Source: Eleusine coracana subsp. coracana
Taxonomy: Eukaryota > Streptophyta > Magnoliopsida > Poales > Poaceae
Length of the DNA stretch: 64,000 nucleotides
Direction of reading: 5' to 3'
NCBI GenBank assembly: GCA_032690845.1
Contig: CM064433.1
Span: 41,662,658 to 41,726,657 of the forward strand
Below are positions 35,240 through 46,199 of the stretch, piece by piece. Positions within the stretch are counted from its first letter, which is position 1. Every line of letters starts with the position of its first letter. The position numbers and the translations under genes were made by a program. The notes beneath the pieces are model-generated. The model was given only the letters and a program-made list of their open reading frames with translations. It searched no databases and was not told where the DNA came from.

Positions 35240-36322
35240 CACTACCGAAATCCGGCTCATTGCCGAGTGTCAACGACACTTGGCAAACACTTTCCCGAGT
35301 GTAACACTCGACAAAGAGCACACGACAAAAAAAGTGTCCGCAAAGCACTCTTTGCCGAGTGTTTTTTTGTCATGCACTCAACAAAGGCTTACAATCGGTA
35401 AAATATAAATCATAAAAGAAACCCAAAAAAAATTGCCTAGCAACCCAGCCCGCCTGTCCTGATCTCAAGTTGCAAGTCGCGGTATTTTTTTCGCACGCTA
35501 CGCTCTAAATGCGGCAGGTGGAATTTGAACCGGCGACCCCCCCTTCACGCGTGAAGCCCCCTACCACTGCACCAAATGATCACTTGAGAATAGACTCTGT
35601 ATTCACTCTTCTTATACTATACCTCTTTGCCAAATGTTTTTTGTCGGATACTCAACAAAGACCATTTTTGCCGAGTATAAAAAATAATACACTCGGCAAA
35701 GACATTGTATGAAAAGTTCAAACTTATTTCTTGGTTGACAAGATTGATTCAAATTGAAAAGTGTTGAACTATAAAAGTTATATAACTTTGTATGATCTAC
35801 AACTTTTATTTTATTTATTTATTCATCCAAAATATATATAGTAACATCGTTCACAAATCATAAACATGCCATTTATAGTTTCATTAGACAATATGAAACA
35901 TATGGATTTTCTAAACAATGTTGTATATCAATAATTTGTGTAATGCACAACTGATCGAAATAAAAGTTGTATCTTAAAATATTCAACAACTTTGTAATGG
36001 AATTTTTTTATTTGATCTAATTTATGGTTTCAAAATATAATTTGAATTTATCTTTGCCTAGTACAAAAAAAAACATGGCAAACAATGTCTTTGCTAAGTG
36101 TCATGAGGAAAATACTCGACAAAGATCATGGTTGATGAGTGACACAAAAAACACTCGACAAAGAATGAAGTTTGCAGAGTGTTTTTCTTGTTACACTCGG
36201 TGAAGTGAGTTTTTGAAGAGTATTTTTGTTTGCTGAGTGTTTTTTATTTTGGCACTCGGTAAACATATCTTTGCCGAGCGCCCGAGAAAATACACTCGGC
36301 AAATAGCCAATTTCCGATAGTG
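35240..36322. mobile_element. Complete nonautonomous CACTA element (1.08 kb) with tRNA-like module
   Basis: It starts CACTACCGAAATCCGG and ends CAATTTCCGATAGTG. The flanking triplets are CAG and CAA, a nearly matching 3-bp duplication. TTTGCCGAGTG arrays occupy both ends, with an AT-rich middle and a tRNA-like module at 35510-35577. No transposase sequence. Confidence 0.85.
35510..35577 (-). repeat. tRNA-like module inside CACTA element (copy 3 of 3)
   Basis: The minus strand reads TTGGTGCAGTGGTAGGGG, then the palindrome CTTCACGCGTGAAG where an anticodon arm would be, then CGGTTCAAATTCC as B box. The flanks also match those of the 21664 copy. Confidence 0.6.
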
Positions 36323-36535
36323 CAACCAGGCTTTATAATTGGAAAGGCTAATATAATCTTCCTATTTTTCTATACTAGGATATTATAAAGTCTTCGCTCG
36401 TCCTTAATACTGTATAATACTCAGAAGGAAATTTTGAAGAGAAAGGAAACAAAAAAAAAAGGAAAAGACTGATACAAGAGAGCTAATTTAAGTTCTGCAT
36501 CCATTCCTCTATTCTTGGACGATATCATTTGGTTT

Positions 36536-37800
36536 CACTACCACAAAGAGGTACTACAGCGGCGGTAGGAAAAAAACAATAGCGGCATGACTAAAAATGG
36601 GTCGCCGCTACAAATCAGAGTCATTTTTAGCGGCGGCCCAAGAAGCTAACCGCCGCTACTGTATTTTGTAGCGGCGGCCCAAGAAGCTAACCACAGCTAC
36701 TTTTTTACCCAGTGGCCCATCAGCCCACAGTCACCACCGGCTGTATATAATAAGCAAACCCTAGTGTCCCTTCTCATTCTCCCTCTCTCCCGGACTCCAC
36801 CCACCCCCGCCTCGCCCCAAACAACTCTCTCTCCCCAAACACGGGCGGCGGCCCGCAGGTGTCTCCGCCCTCCCTCCCTCCCATCCAGCGACCCCCACTC
36901 CCTCGTCCTCTCTCACACAGCAAGCCAGCGCCGACCCCTAACTTGTCCTCGTTGGCGCCCCCCTCCCCTCTATCTCCCTTCTCGCAAGCGTCGCCGCCCT
37001 TCCTCCCTCCCATCCGGTGACCTCCCTCTCCCTCCCCTCTCTCCTCATCGGATGGTGGCCCACAGCGAAGGGGGTGCCAGATCCGGTGCCTCCCCTCCTT
37101 GGAAGGCATCGCACGGTGAAGGGGGCTCGGATCCGACGCCTCCCCTCCTCGGAAGGCGTCACACGGCGAAGGGGGGCTGGATCCGGCCTCCACGGCGGTG
37201 GGGGTGCTGGATGCGGCACCTACCCTCCTCGGAAGGCGTCGCACGGCAAAGGAGGGCCGGATTCAACCTCCATGACGATGGGGGTGCCAGATCCGACGCC
37301 TCCCCTCCTCGAAAGGCGTTGCACAATGAAGGGTAGGCCGGATTCGGTGGCGCACGGCCTCCGCGGCGGTGGATCCGGCCTCCACAGCGGTGGATCCGGC
37401 CTCCACGGCGGGTGCTCGGGGGGCGGCGCCGCATCCAGCGAGGTGGTGGTGGGCACCGCGTAGATCCAGCGTCCCCCGACCTTCTTCGAGCGGCGGCGTT
37501 CATGGTTCCATGAGGCAGCCGGATCCGAAAGGCGCAGCCGGGGGCGTCTTCGGCGGCCGGATCCGGAAGGCGCGGCAGCGGCGGCCGCTAGGGTTTTTTT
37601 TTTTTTGGGATTTATTCGTAGCGGCGGGTCACATTGTCACCCGCCGTAACAATGATGTTTTCAGTGGCGGTGTGTTTGATCCATGTACGACCCGCTGCAA
37701 CAAAGTTCTTTTTTTAGCTGCGTTTTCATTGCGGCGGATCGGCCCGCCCGCCGCTGTAGCGCTTTTTGAACGGCTGCTACAGGTGGTTTTTGTGGTAGTG
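36536..37800. mobile_element. Complete 1.27-kb CACTA element with promoter-like interior, TTT target duplication
   Basis: Termini CACTACCACAAAGAGG and TTTTTGTGGTAGTG are inverted repeats. TTT flanks both sides (36533-36535 and 37801-37803). Subterminal repeats are AGCGGCGGCCCAAGAAGCTA and relatives. On the plus strand a TGTATATAATAAG box (about 36741) is followed by AAACCCTAG and a pyrimidine-rich leader, then a GC-rich frame. This is the same architecture as the element at 31914. Confidence 0.9.
36764..37336 (+). CDS. Hypothetical low-complexity ORF inside CACTA element (190 aa)
   Basis: The frame starts about 20 bases after the TATA box, so a later ATG might be used if it is transcribed. 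It encodes a Ser/Pro/Arg-rich N-terminus and then imperfect repeats of about 25 residues around PPLLGRRHTAKGG and PPRKA.H.EG, reflecting a GAAGGCGTCGCACGGCGAAG DNA repeat. No known domain. Several other frames are open too, so real coding is uncertain. Confidence 0.3.
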   Translation: MSLLILPLSRTPPTPASPQTTLSPQTRAAARRCLRPPSLPSSDPHSLVLSHTASQRRPLTCPRWRPPPLYLPSRKRRRPSSLPSGDLPLPPLSPHRMVAHSEGGARSGASPPWKASHGEGGSDPTPPLLGRRHTAKGGWIRPPRRWGCWMRHLPSSEGVARQRRAGFNLHDDGGARSDASPPRKALHNEG

Positions 37801-38059
37801 TTTATTTTCGACCTACAAATAAAGTCTCCTTGGACGGCAGTCGAATAATTGCCTTACAATTGGATCATTACTACAACTCCAAGCCGACCACAATTCTTTC
37901 AACTGGAACAAAAGTAGTACACAGATCAGTCACGGTCATGCAACCTCGCCAATATATTGACACTCTGTTCTTCGTATGTCATACAGGTCCGTGCAATCCT
38001 ATTATCAGAAACAACCATCTCGATTGGTTCTTTCAAGAACCTCCATCGCCATAAAGATC

Positions 38060-38599
38060 ATGGCTTCTTCCTCTTCTACACTGCAAGTGCTTCGCGGCGT
38101 CTATCAGACAGCAACACGATCTTTCCCCAGCAACTCATCATCATTGTCTTCAACCATCGGGAGGATGGTCACGGGACGACAACTGCTTCGCATAGAGCAG
38201 TACCCGTTCCTTGAAAAGAAAGTCGTCGCCGGCAAGGCCATCACATCCGCCGCGTTCATTGTCGCCGGGAAAGAGAGGCTCTTCCACTACTACCCCAATG
38301 GCGCCGACAGCAGCACTGGCAGCATGGCCTGCGCCGGCCACGAGCTGTCAACCAGAAACCCTCTCCCATGTGACGCCGTGGCTGAGTACGAGGTAAGCAT
38401 CGTCGGCCGCAACGGGAAACCAGCGTGGGGTTACTCTATATCTCTTGGGCTGCGCCACTTCAACTATATCACGACCTACCAGGTGAGACTCCCCTTGTTC
38501 AGGTGGCTGGCGCCGTGTTTCTTGGACGTTGATGGGTGCCTCAACGTCCAGTGCAAGGTTACTGCAGTGGAACTAGATACGGAGCCATACAAGAACTGA
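38060..38599 (+). CDS. MATH-domain protein without BTB (179 aa), intact frame
   Basis: The only uninterrupted MATH gene in the window. The start at 38060 (MASSSSTLQVLRGVYQ) is preferred over the longer frame from 37976 because the tandem copy begins homologously at 39024. Residues about 35-170 form the MATH domain: MVTGRQLLRIEQYP, LFHYYPNG, YEVSIVGRNGKPAWGY, FLDVDGCLNVQCKVTAVEL. It stops soon after the last MATH strand; MATH-BTB proteins would continue into a BTB domain of over 100 residues. A stand-alone MATH protein could bind substrates without recruiting cullin-3, perhaps competing with full-length relatives; this is inference. Expression is unknown. Confidence 0.6.
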   Translation: MASSSSTLQVLRGVYQTATRSFPSNSSSLSSTIGRMVTGRQLLRIEQYPFLEKKVVAGKAITSAAFIVAGKERLFHYYPNGADSSTGSMACAGHELSTRNPLPCDAVAEYEVSIVGRNGKPAWGYSISLGLRHFNYITTYQVRLPLFRWLAPCFLDVDGCLNVQCKVTAVELDTEPYKN

Positions 38600-38789
38600 T
38601 GTCGCCTTCACAAATCCATAAATTTATTTATCCAGTTCCTTCCGATCGGTTGGCTATCATGTTTAGTAGCGTTTATTTAATTTGTCTTTTTGTGCACTGC
38701 TTCTCTGTGGACTTCACTTTTAATAGAGCAATATTTCCTACTCTAAGAGTCATGGGTGTCGTGTGCTGTTACAGATATTATTACTTGAG

Positions 38790-38935
38790 CACCGGTGTAA
38801 AAAAAAAACTCAACCTGCGGGGGTATGACGGCTCCCGAACATGAAATAAGAAGAAAAAAATTACACGTCGAACAAGAAAACTGCCGAACCTCCTTCCCAA
38901 CTATTCATAGAGACTCACCTAGCCGCGTGACCTGC
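38790..38935 (-). mobile_element. SINE 3' remnant, tandem counterpart of the SINE at 39734
   Basis: The run from CACCGGTGTAAAAAAAAAAC through GGGGGTATGACGGCTCC and CCTTCCCAACTATTCATAGA aligns with 39725-39850. The tRNA-like head is missing, so only the 3' part was kept when the MATH unit duplicated, or it decayed. Confidence 0.5.
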
Positions 38936-39023
38936 GACACGAGTCTTTACCAATGTTTTTGCCTCGATGAGACAACAACAATCTCGATTCGTTCTTTCAA
39001 GCACCTCCATCGCCGGAAAGATC

Positions 39024-39511
39024 ATGGCGTCGTCCTCTTGTATACTGCCAGTGATTCGCGGCGTCTATCAGACAGCAAGGCAAGCTTTCCCTAGCAACTC
39101 CATTGTCATCAGCCATCGGGAGGATGGTCACGTGAAGACACCTGCTTCGCATAGAGCAGTACCCGTTCCTCCACAAGGAATTCGTCGCCGGCACGGCCAT
39201 CACATCTGCCGTGTTCAATGGCGCCGACACAGCACTTCCAGCATGGCCTGCGCCGGCCTGGATCTGTCGAGAAGAAACCATCTCCCATGGGATGCCGTGG
39301 CGGAGTACGCATTGTCGGGCACGACGGGAAACCAGCGTGGGGTTACTCTATTTTCCTTGGGCTGCGCCACTTCAACGATATGATGACCTACCAGGTGATA
39401 CTCCCCTTGTTGAGGTGGCTGGCGCCATGTTTCTTGGACGTCGATGGGTGCCTCAATGTCCAGTGCAACGTTACTGCAATGGAACTAGAAATGGAGCCAT
39501 ACATGAGATGA
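39024..39511 (+). pseudogene. Tandem MATH copy, frameshifted and partly deleted
   Basis: Aligns throughout with 38060-38599 (MASSSCILPVIRGVYQ at the start; FLDVDGCLNVQCNVTAMEL at the end). The reading frame shifts within the first 35 codons. A stop appears in the LLRIEQYPFL frame just before it, and about 35 bases encoding the LFHYYPN strand are deleted. The last third is open in a third frame to 39511. Downstream sequence also matches, so the duplicated unit is about 950 bp. Confidence 0.85.
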
Positions 39512-39733
39512 TGCGGCCTTCGCGAATCCAGAAATTGATCCAGTTCCTCTCGGTTGTTTATTACCCAGCTGGGTTTAGTTGCGTCTATTTAATTTGCCTT
39601 TTTGTGCACTGCTTCTCGGTGGACTTAGGTTTTGAAGGAGCAATATTTCCTACTCAACGAGTGCTGTGTGCCGTATGTTGTTACATATAGTATTTATTAT
39701 TTTGAAGAAATGCAAATTCTTAGTCACTGGTGT

Positions 39734-39979
39734 AGAAAAAAAAAACTGGAATGGCAGGGGTATAACGACTCCTGGGCATTAACTAAGAAGAAGACCTTCT
39801 CACATAGTTCGAGAAACCTCTGAACACCCTTCCCAACCATACATAAAGATTATGCTTTGGCCTGAGGAGAGGCGAGGGATTGGTTGAGTTGTGAATCCTA
39901 GGATTTGAACCCGCACGGGGCGCACACGCAACCTCTACTAAGCGGCGCTCACCACTCAGGCCACATCCTATTCTCTGGG
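39734..39979 (-). mobile_element. tRNA-derived SINE
   Basis: The minus strand has GTGGCCTGAGTGGTGAGCGC (A box) and GCGGGTTCAAATCC (B box), followed by a body with ATGTGAGAAGGTCTTCTTC, shared with the SINE at 4577, and a T-rich end. CACTGGTGT at 39725-39733 and at about 39980-39990 may be the target duplication. It lies between the MATH pseudogene and the next MATH fragment. Confidence 0.65.
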
Positions 39980-40043
39980 CACTGGTGTTAAGTAGCACGG
40001 ATGTTGCAACAGCGAGTTTTATAGCTAAACGAAGCAGGTCTTG

Positions 40044-40154
40044 ATGGAAAAGCTTAGGCTGTCGATGCCGCAGGTAGTAGATGAAGATGACTCCGTCAAC
40101 GTCCATTCCGAGGTGTCTGTTCTTAAGTTGCTGTCAGAGTCTGAAACCACGTAA
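40044..40154 (+). pseudogene. MATH C-terminal fragment
   Basis: A 36-codon frame, EKLRLSMPQVVDEDDSVNV then SEVSVLKL, ends at TAA 40152. It matches the end of the 22566 copy (EELRRSAPKV...DDDDCLNVHCQVCVLKL). The flank AAGCTCTAGCTAAGTTTAGC also matches that locus. The rest of the domain is missing. Confidence 0.65.
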
Positions 40155-43100
40155 GTACGTATGTCAAGCTCTAGCTAAGTTTAGCTAACTATCTACGATG
40201 TTATGTGGCACAGATATCTGTAGTACTGGAAATTATGAGCCAGGTTGCTTCATATGCGCAGTATGTCAATTAGTCCAACTATTTGACTAATTATTGTCTG
40301 ATGATGATTATATAATTCAGGCTTCTACGATTCATCGCTACCGTCATAGCCACTAGCCAACATGCAACATTTTCTCTAAGACACGGCCCACATACTTCTG
40401 AGTTGTGACGGTAGAACCAATACAGTTCCGTGAAGTTTATATAAATGTGGCTCATGGATGCCAACTGTCTTAATTAAAGTTCAACGTTCGCGTTGGCTTA
40501 TAAAAGTAAATCGTAACTAGTTGAAAGCCACTATACATGTATATGCATGAACGGAGCTCGTTTCCTTCTAATGGGCTACTAATACATAGATGAGTTACGC
40601 GGACATAGTAAGCTGATATGTATGCATAGGAGACATCAGGACATTGCAGTATCGAGGTCACTTATATTTCTGTGCAATAGAGAGTGGGCCAGCTTTGGGT
40701 ACATTTTCTCCCAACTGCAGCTATTTCTGGCAGAGTAGCATTCCCATTTTTTTAGACACTGGAAATAACTCTCCCTACCTCTGCAAATTGCACACCGCGT
40801 TTAACTTATTACAAACTCAGCCTATGTTGATTTCTCTGGGCAAATAAATTTAAGCGGGAGAAAGTCTATTATATATTAAATTTCTATCAATGTGAAGCTA
40901 TTAGCTCCAATGCCGTGGTTTCCATTGTCCTGCTGACTCACCGAATCGAATCTTTTGGAGTAGCATTTCCATGATGTGGACCCAAATATTTGTAAGATTA
41001 AGTTGACACTTTGAAAAATTCAGCAAAAGAACTGCAGATTTGAGTCTTTGAGTGGGGTTATTTTAGACTTCCATTATGGTGGATTATAGTTTGCTGTCAA
41101 AAATACTAGCCAGTTGTTTCTAAAAATATTGGCCAATAGTTTGAGTGTAACTTCTTAATTGCAATTTAATTAATAAAGTTATATTTATTTTCATGATAGA
41201 ACATTAATCCTATGAAATCATTAAAACATTAGTTCATTGTTAAAAATATAAAACAACAGTTATTGAATAGATTATTAACTTAACTTTATTTTCAATATTA
41301 AAAGTTAATCTATTTTATAATAAAAGGAGATGAACTTTTCACCACGATGTCTATAAAAAAAAGAGAAATATGCTAGAAATTCTCACAATAAAGCAAAACA
41401 CCTAGCCATTAATCTCTTCTTTATATTATTTGGTATTAGCATCTGGCCGTTGATGTATCTCCAATGCAAATCCACTCACGTTCACCCTCCAACGTGAGGA
41501 ATTCCATTGGCCAGAGGTCGAATCCCACCAGCTACAGAGTTCCATCGGTATCAGGAATTTTATGAAAAGAAAAGAATATGTTTAATCGAACATCATATGG
41601 CTTCTATAGGTTACGATCCCAAACTTCTACGAGAAAAAAGGGATCTCTCTATCTCTAACCATCTCATACATATCTCAATACAAAAATTATCTCTAAAAAT
41701 TCTATCTCACTCGAAGTGGGCAACAAGGCAAAGCCTTCGGCACCTGCGGCACTCCGATCTACCAGATCACCAGGAAAGCTCTCGCCATTGATCAGGCCAG
41801 TGAAATCAACTGGACAACGTACATTAAGGACCGGTCGAACCATGGATCCATGTACGTCCTCTACACTGCAGATATGTAATCCGTTTGTCATCTCTATCCG
41901 CATTCAACGAACCGAAGGTGATTAAACAATAGATTAATTCCTTGATTGTTTTTCTTCCACTGCACAACGTCCATGGAAGGTGATTAAACAGCACACCAAT
42001 TCCTTGATTTCTTTTTTGTAGAGATTCTGTATACCTTTCCGTTCTATTCAGTTCTTTTACTCTGGTGCTGGATTCCTTTATTTTTTCTATAGAATTTGTA
42101 AACCTTCCTGTTCTAACAAGTTCTTCAATAGACATGTATGGGTATGCACATTTTTCAGATTAAACATAAATTTCCAGCAATGATGGAGCCTCGAATGCAA
42201 GACTAAACCAACATCAAAATTGTCTTCAACATCGATTCGAGTTTGACAGTCCATGGCCATTGGTCGATATGCATCCTCTTCCGCGCAGTCAGGTACTCCG
42301 TATCGTAATCCATAACCTACCTGTAGTGAGTGTACAAAACATGCCTGTTGGTACTGGAGAAATAGTACCTTAAAAAATCAGCTATGTGAATTTATGGTTT
42401 TTAGTGCCTGGTTATCAATGATAGAGTGGGCTTTCCCAGCTTCCCTGGTTTTTAAATTCTTTACCAGACCCAAATGGAAACAAACGTAAAGAAAGCAACT
42501 AGGACATGCACATTGTAGGTATACATGGGTCCAATACACCTTTAAGTTCTCATAAGCAGTCAGTTTTTGCTTATAGTTCATATGCATGGTCCGTATATGA
42601 ATCAAAATAAAAGTCACTGAACAAGTCAATATCAGAAAAAATTTAGTAGGCATATCTCTTGGTTCCTGTGTGTCCACAAGGATTTCCTAGGAAATCTTGA
42701 CAGTGGGATCCCTGTAAATTTCCACGGCTCCACATCCATCTCTTGCATGTATGCTACAGATAGCTGCACCACCCTAATCCATGCCTATCAGTAATTTACA
42801 TTCTTCAATTGGGAAAATTGCTTTTAGAAAATAAGCTACAGATTCCGTAGAACAAATTGTGGTGTACTACACTTTTGATCTTGTGATTAGTTATTGCAAA
42901 CAAACGGTGCATGTGATTGATATTACCCTTCAGGTTGAGGAACAAAAAGCAAATTAGGCAATGCAGCTAACCTTACTGTGTGAAGACACTGAGTCACACC
43001 GCCAGTCCTAACCACACTGGCAGTGCGCATCTTTGGTCACTGCTCACTGCACAAGCCTCCTGGATCCCACACCAGACAATACCAATCAAGGGTTCTACTC

Positions 43101-43639
43101 ATGTGCCTCACCAACTTGTGTACTCTTATCTCTTCAAAAAAAAAAACTTGTGTACTATTTTGTTTTTGGTAACAAATAAACAAAATGACTCAACACTGTT
43201 ATATGCGATGGGATTATCCAGAGCAGGTGTAGGACTTGAGTGCCTAAGGAAATACATATAATGTCTAGCACGCGCAATTGTACGGGCCTGATGCTCTAGT
43301 TATTATAAATCTACCACTATTATTTTTTCTGATATACCCTCAAACTGATAAATTATTGATCAAAAGTTGTGATTTTAGATTATATAATCCATATCGTTGA
43401 ATCCATAAAACTGATATGCAACTTTCAAAAAATATTACAGCTAAAAAATATACAACATAAGAAATAACCACACAAGTTTTGGGAACTAACAGCTAAGCCC
43501 AGGCATATAAGCATGTTAATATTTCTGTTCTCAAGCTAGACAAGCTTCGTTTTGAAGCAAGCCAGACAAGATATTCGTAATTCATTATCATTTAGCTGAT
43601 GAAAATTTTGGCGTACGTCTTCAACACCTATGTACATTC
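40155..43639. other. Noncoding stretch
   Basis: AT-rich with short shadow frames. ATACTAGCCAGTTG at about 41103 resembles the MITE end at 9737. A 94-codon frame at 41507-41791 and its other-frame neighbour (GTCGTPIYQITRKALAIDQ) are unassigned. No gene is called. Confidence 0.45.
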
Positions 43640-44010
43640 TAAACAGACACTAGCACGGTCCCATATTTGTTTCCCAAACAGTATAAGCATGGAAATTATA
43701 AATTAATAATTGAGCAAAACATAGAAATAGTGCCCATGAGGCCATGAGAAGCTGAGGGGCCATCGCGAAGGGTGGATGAATGAATATATAAATGCAGAGC
43801 AAAAGAAATCTCGGATGGCTAGGTGGGATGCAAACACAGTTAGGCTTTGAAGGTGTTGGGAAACCATGAAGATTATATTAGCAAATAATTCTGCCGAGTG
43901 TGTCAGGGTCAACTGTGATACTCAACTGTCTTGTCGTCCTCCGCTGATCCTGGTGAGGATCATCTCATGACGGCGTCCATTGAAGGACCATGACAGCGTC
44001 ATCTGTGCTG
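43640..44010. repeat. Diverged tandem duplication of about 930 bp spacing, unit 1
   Basis: It includes a cassette copy and the blocks GCAAATAATTCTG, GGTGAGGATCATC and GGACCATGACAGCGTC, all repeated in order at 44570-44960. Confidence 0.7.
43694..43895 (-). repeat. Conserved promoter-like cassette, copy 5 of 6
   Basis: The minus strand carries CACCTTCAAAGCCTAACTG, CATCCCACCTAGCCATCC, a TTTATATATTCATTC box and CTCATGGCCTCATGGGC. Confidence 0.6.
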
Positions 44011-44569
44011 ATCGTGCCATGGCTGCAGCATGCATGACTCAGCGCAGTTGTAACCAGGCTGGCGACTGGCGCGCACTTGCTCGCTGACCTCGTGATGACT
44101 GTGGCCTCCAGTAGAAGCTCTGGTACGACCCCAAGGGCCTGCGCAACGGCCACGGTCTTGTCTTGGCCTGGATATCCTGCATCTGTATGTACCATGTCAG
44201 CATCCTCAACACGGCGATGATGTTCCGTCGTTCAGTTGCTGCATGGGGCCTCCCTTTCACATGGTTTCACTAGCTGTCAAGGTATTATTGAATTTTTTTT
44301 TTCGCAGAGGAACAACCAAGCTCAGTGGATCGTGTCGTAGAAGATAAGGATTGCATCCACACACCTTGCAAAATCATTGTTCTGTTGATAGACAATAAGG
44401 ACAATGGCCTCAGGTGTGATGCATTACAAAAAATGTATTAATGAAGTAGATAATTCAAGAGAGGTTAAAGCTTAAAGCTTGATGTTCTGTGCGATATCAA
44501 TGTTCTGCTATACAAGTTAAGCCTGCTGTTGTACTTGTCAAAAGTACAATTAGATAATAAAGCAATTGT

Positions 44570-44960
44570 TCGACTGTTATTTCATGTTTTTGCTAGCATA
44601 AAGAATAAGCATGGATGTGGATTATGAATTAAGCAAACTATAGAAACCGTTTCCATATAAGGCTACGAGAGGCCGAGGGGCAAGGGTGAAGGGAGCATCC
44701 TTGAAAAATATAAACGCAGAACAAATTTAAGGATTCTTGCATTGCATGGTGGGATACAAACACAGCTTGGCTTGGAAGGTGTCAGCAAACCATGAAGATT
44801 ATATTAGCAAATAATTCTGTTCTCTGTCAGTAGATCAACTGCAATACTCTATGGTGTAGTTGTCATCTGCAATCATCCCGGTGAAGATCGTGGCAAGACA
44901 GCATCCTCTGAAGGTCCATGACAGCGTCCTCTGTGGTGAACATGCCACAGCTCCAGCGTG
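44570..44960. repeat. Diverged tandem duplication, unit 2
   Basis: Second unit of the 43640 pair. A shared TCGACT(A/G)GTACTTCAT-type block appears again at about 45110, so a third partial unit may exist. Confidence 0.65.
44620..44820 (-). repeat. Conserved promoter-like cassette, copy 6 of 6
   Basis: The minus strand carries CACCTTCCAAGCCAAGCTG, a TTTATATTTTTCAAGG box and CTCGTAGCCTTATATGG. It lies about 0.8 kb upstream of the MATH pseudogene at 45574, but on the other strand. Confidence 0.6.
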
Positions 44961-45573
44961 CTCTTGCTCTTATGCTAAGGATTCTTGCTCCTTGACAATA
45001 TGATCCTTCAGGGCCAGGTCATTTACTCCGATAAATTCCACGTCGGGTGGTATACAACTTAAAGTTTACTGATCCTTTGTTGAAAGTACAAGTAGATAGT
45101 AATGCAAATGATCGACTAGTACTTCATCTTTATGCTACCATCTTTCTGCTACAATGGAAAAAATATACAAATTTAAAAATTGCTTGAGAGCTGCACCAGT
45201 AAATGTGTAATAAAATCCAGGGTACAGTATTAAGTACATGACTTGGACTGTGACAATGTGGGACGCCTTATCGGAACTAGGCTGATGGGGATGCCTTATC
45301 CCACTAGTTCGGTTTCTTATATGTCGTTTGAATGCATCATATACTTTTTTCACAACAAATATTGACTAGAGATTCCTTTAGTTGCAGCGTATAATCTGAG
45401 TTTGATTAGCGTTATGGACCTCCTGGGTTTGCAACTTATGGTCCCACCTGGGCACGAGATTGGAGCCCAATAGCCCCATGTTGTTCATGGGTTCAGAACT
45501 ACGTACAGTCCAATTGGAGCCCGTGATCCTGCCACCTATGATGTTGAGAGCCATATATTAATCTGCCCTATTG
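44961..45573. other. Noncoding stretch upstream of MATH remnant
   Basis: No gene recognised. It may hold the old 5' flank of the MATH locus. Confidence 0.4.
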
Positions 45574-46154
45574 ATGTCTGCGTACGTATCCAGGTGCTGC
45601 CGCCGCCAATATCTTGCTTCGTGGAGCCATCTCTCCCTTTGCCGGCGGCCAGATACCGTGTCAGCATATGCTGAGCTAATCGCACCAGCTCTCCACGCCG
45701 CCCGCCGCGTGCTTTGTTCCACCTCCACATCCATTCGCGCACAGCATGTGTCGGGTACGCACCACCTCCGGATTGGCCCCTACTTCCTTATCGACAGAAC
45801 ATACCCGGTCGGAAAATCTGTCATGTCTGACGATTTCTGCCGGTCGCCTTCTTCAGCATGGTCTCTACGAGCGATGGTTACGATAACATTGTAACGGTGG
45901 AGGAGATAAGGAGATCGAAGGAGCGGCTTGTGGACGATTATGGATGCCTCATCGTGAGGTGTGATCTCACCGTGCTAGAGGTTAACAATGAGATTCCCAT
46001 CTCATTGTTTGCACTGTACAGTCCCAACCATATCTATAGAGAACGATGGTTGAACATAATTCATTTCTCAGATTTGCACATGCACACAACATTCTCACAT
46101 TCATACACAAAATACATCAATGTACATCTTCGTATTGGCAATTGTAGAAAATAA
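45574..46154 (+). pseudogene. MATH-domain gene with central deletion and frameshift
   Basis: From ATG 45574 the frame gives an N-terminal region and the first MATH strands (TSIRAQHVSGTHHLRIGPYF, VGKSVMSDDFC), aligning with the start of the domain in the 38060 gene. The centre is missing. The C-terminal part continues in another frame from about 45880 (VEEIRRSKERLVDDYGCLIV, RCDLTVLEV) and runs to a stop at 46154. This cannot form a MATH fold. Confidence 0.7.
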
Positions 46155-46199
46155 TTTCCCTCAAATTCACTCAGCAAAAACCTAAAGAATAGAAAAAAA

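Noticed and set aside
41507..41925. ORFs with GTCGTPIYQITRKALAIDQ-like sequence
   Set aside because: No family recognised, and the frame is short and interrupted; not enough to call a gene.
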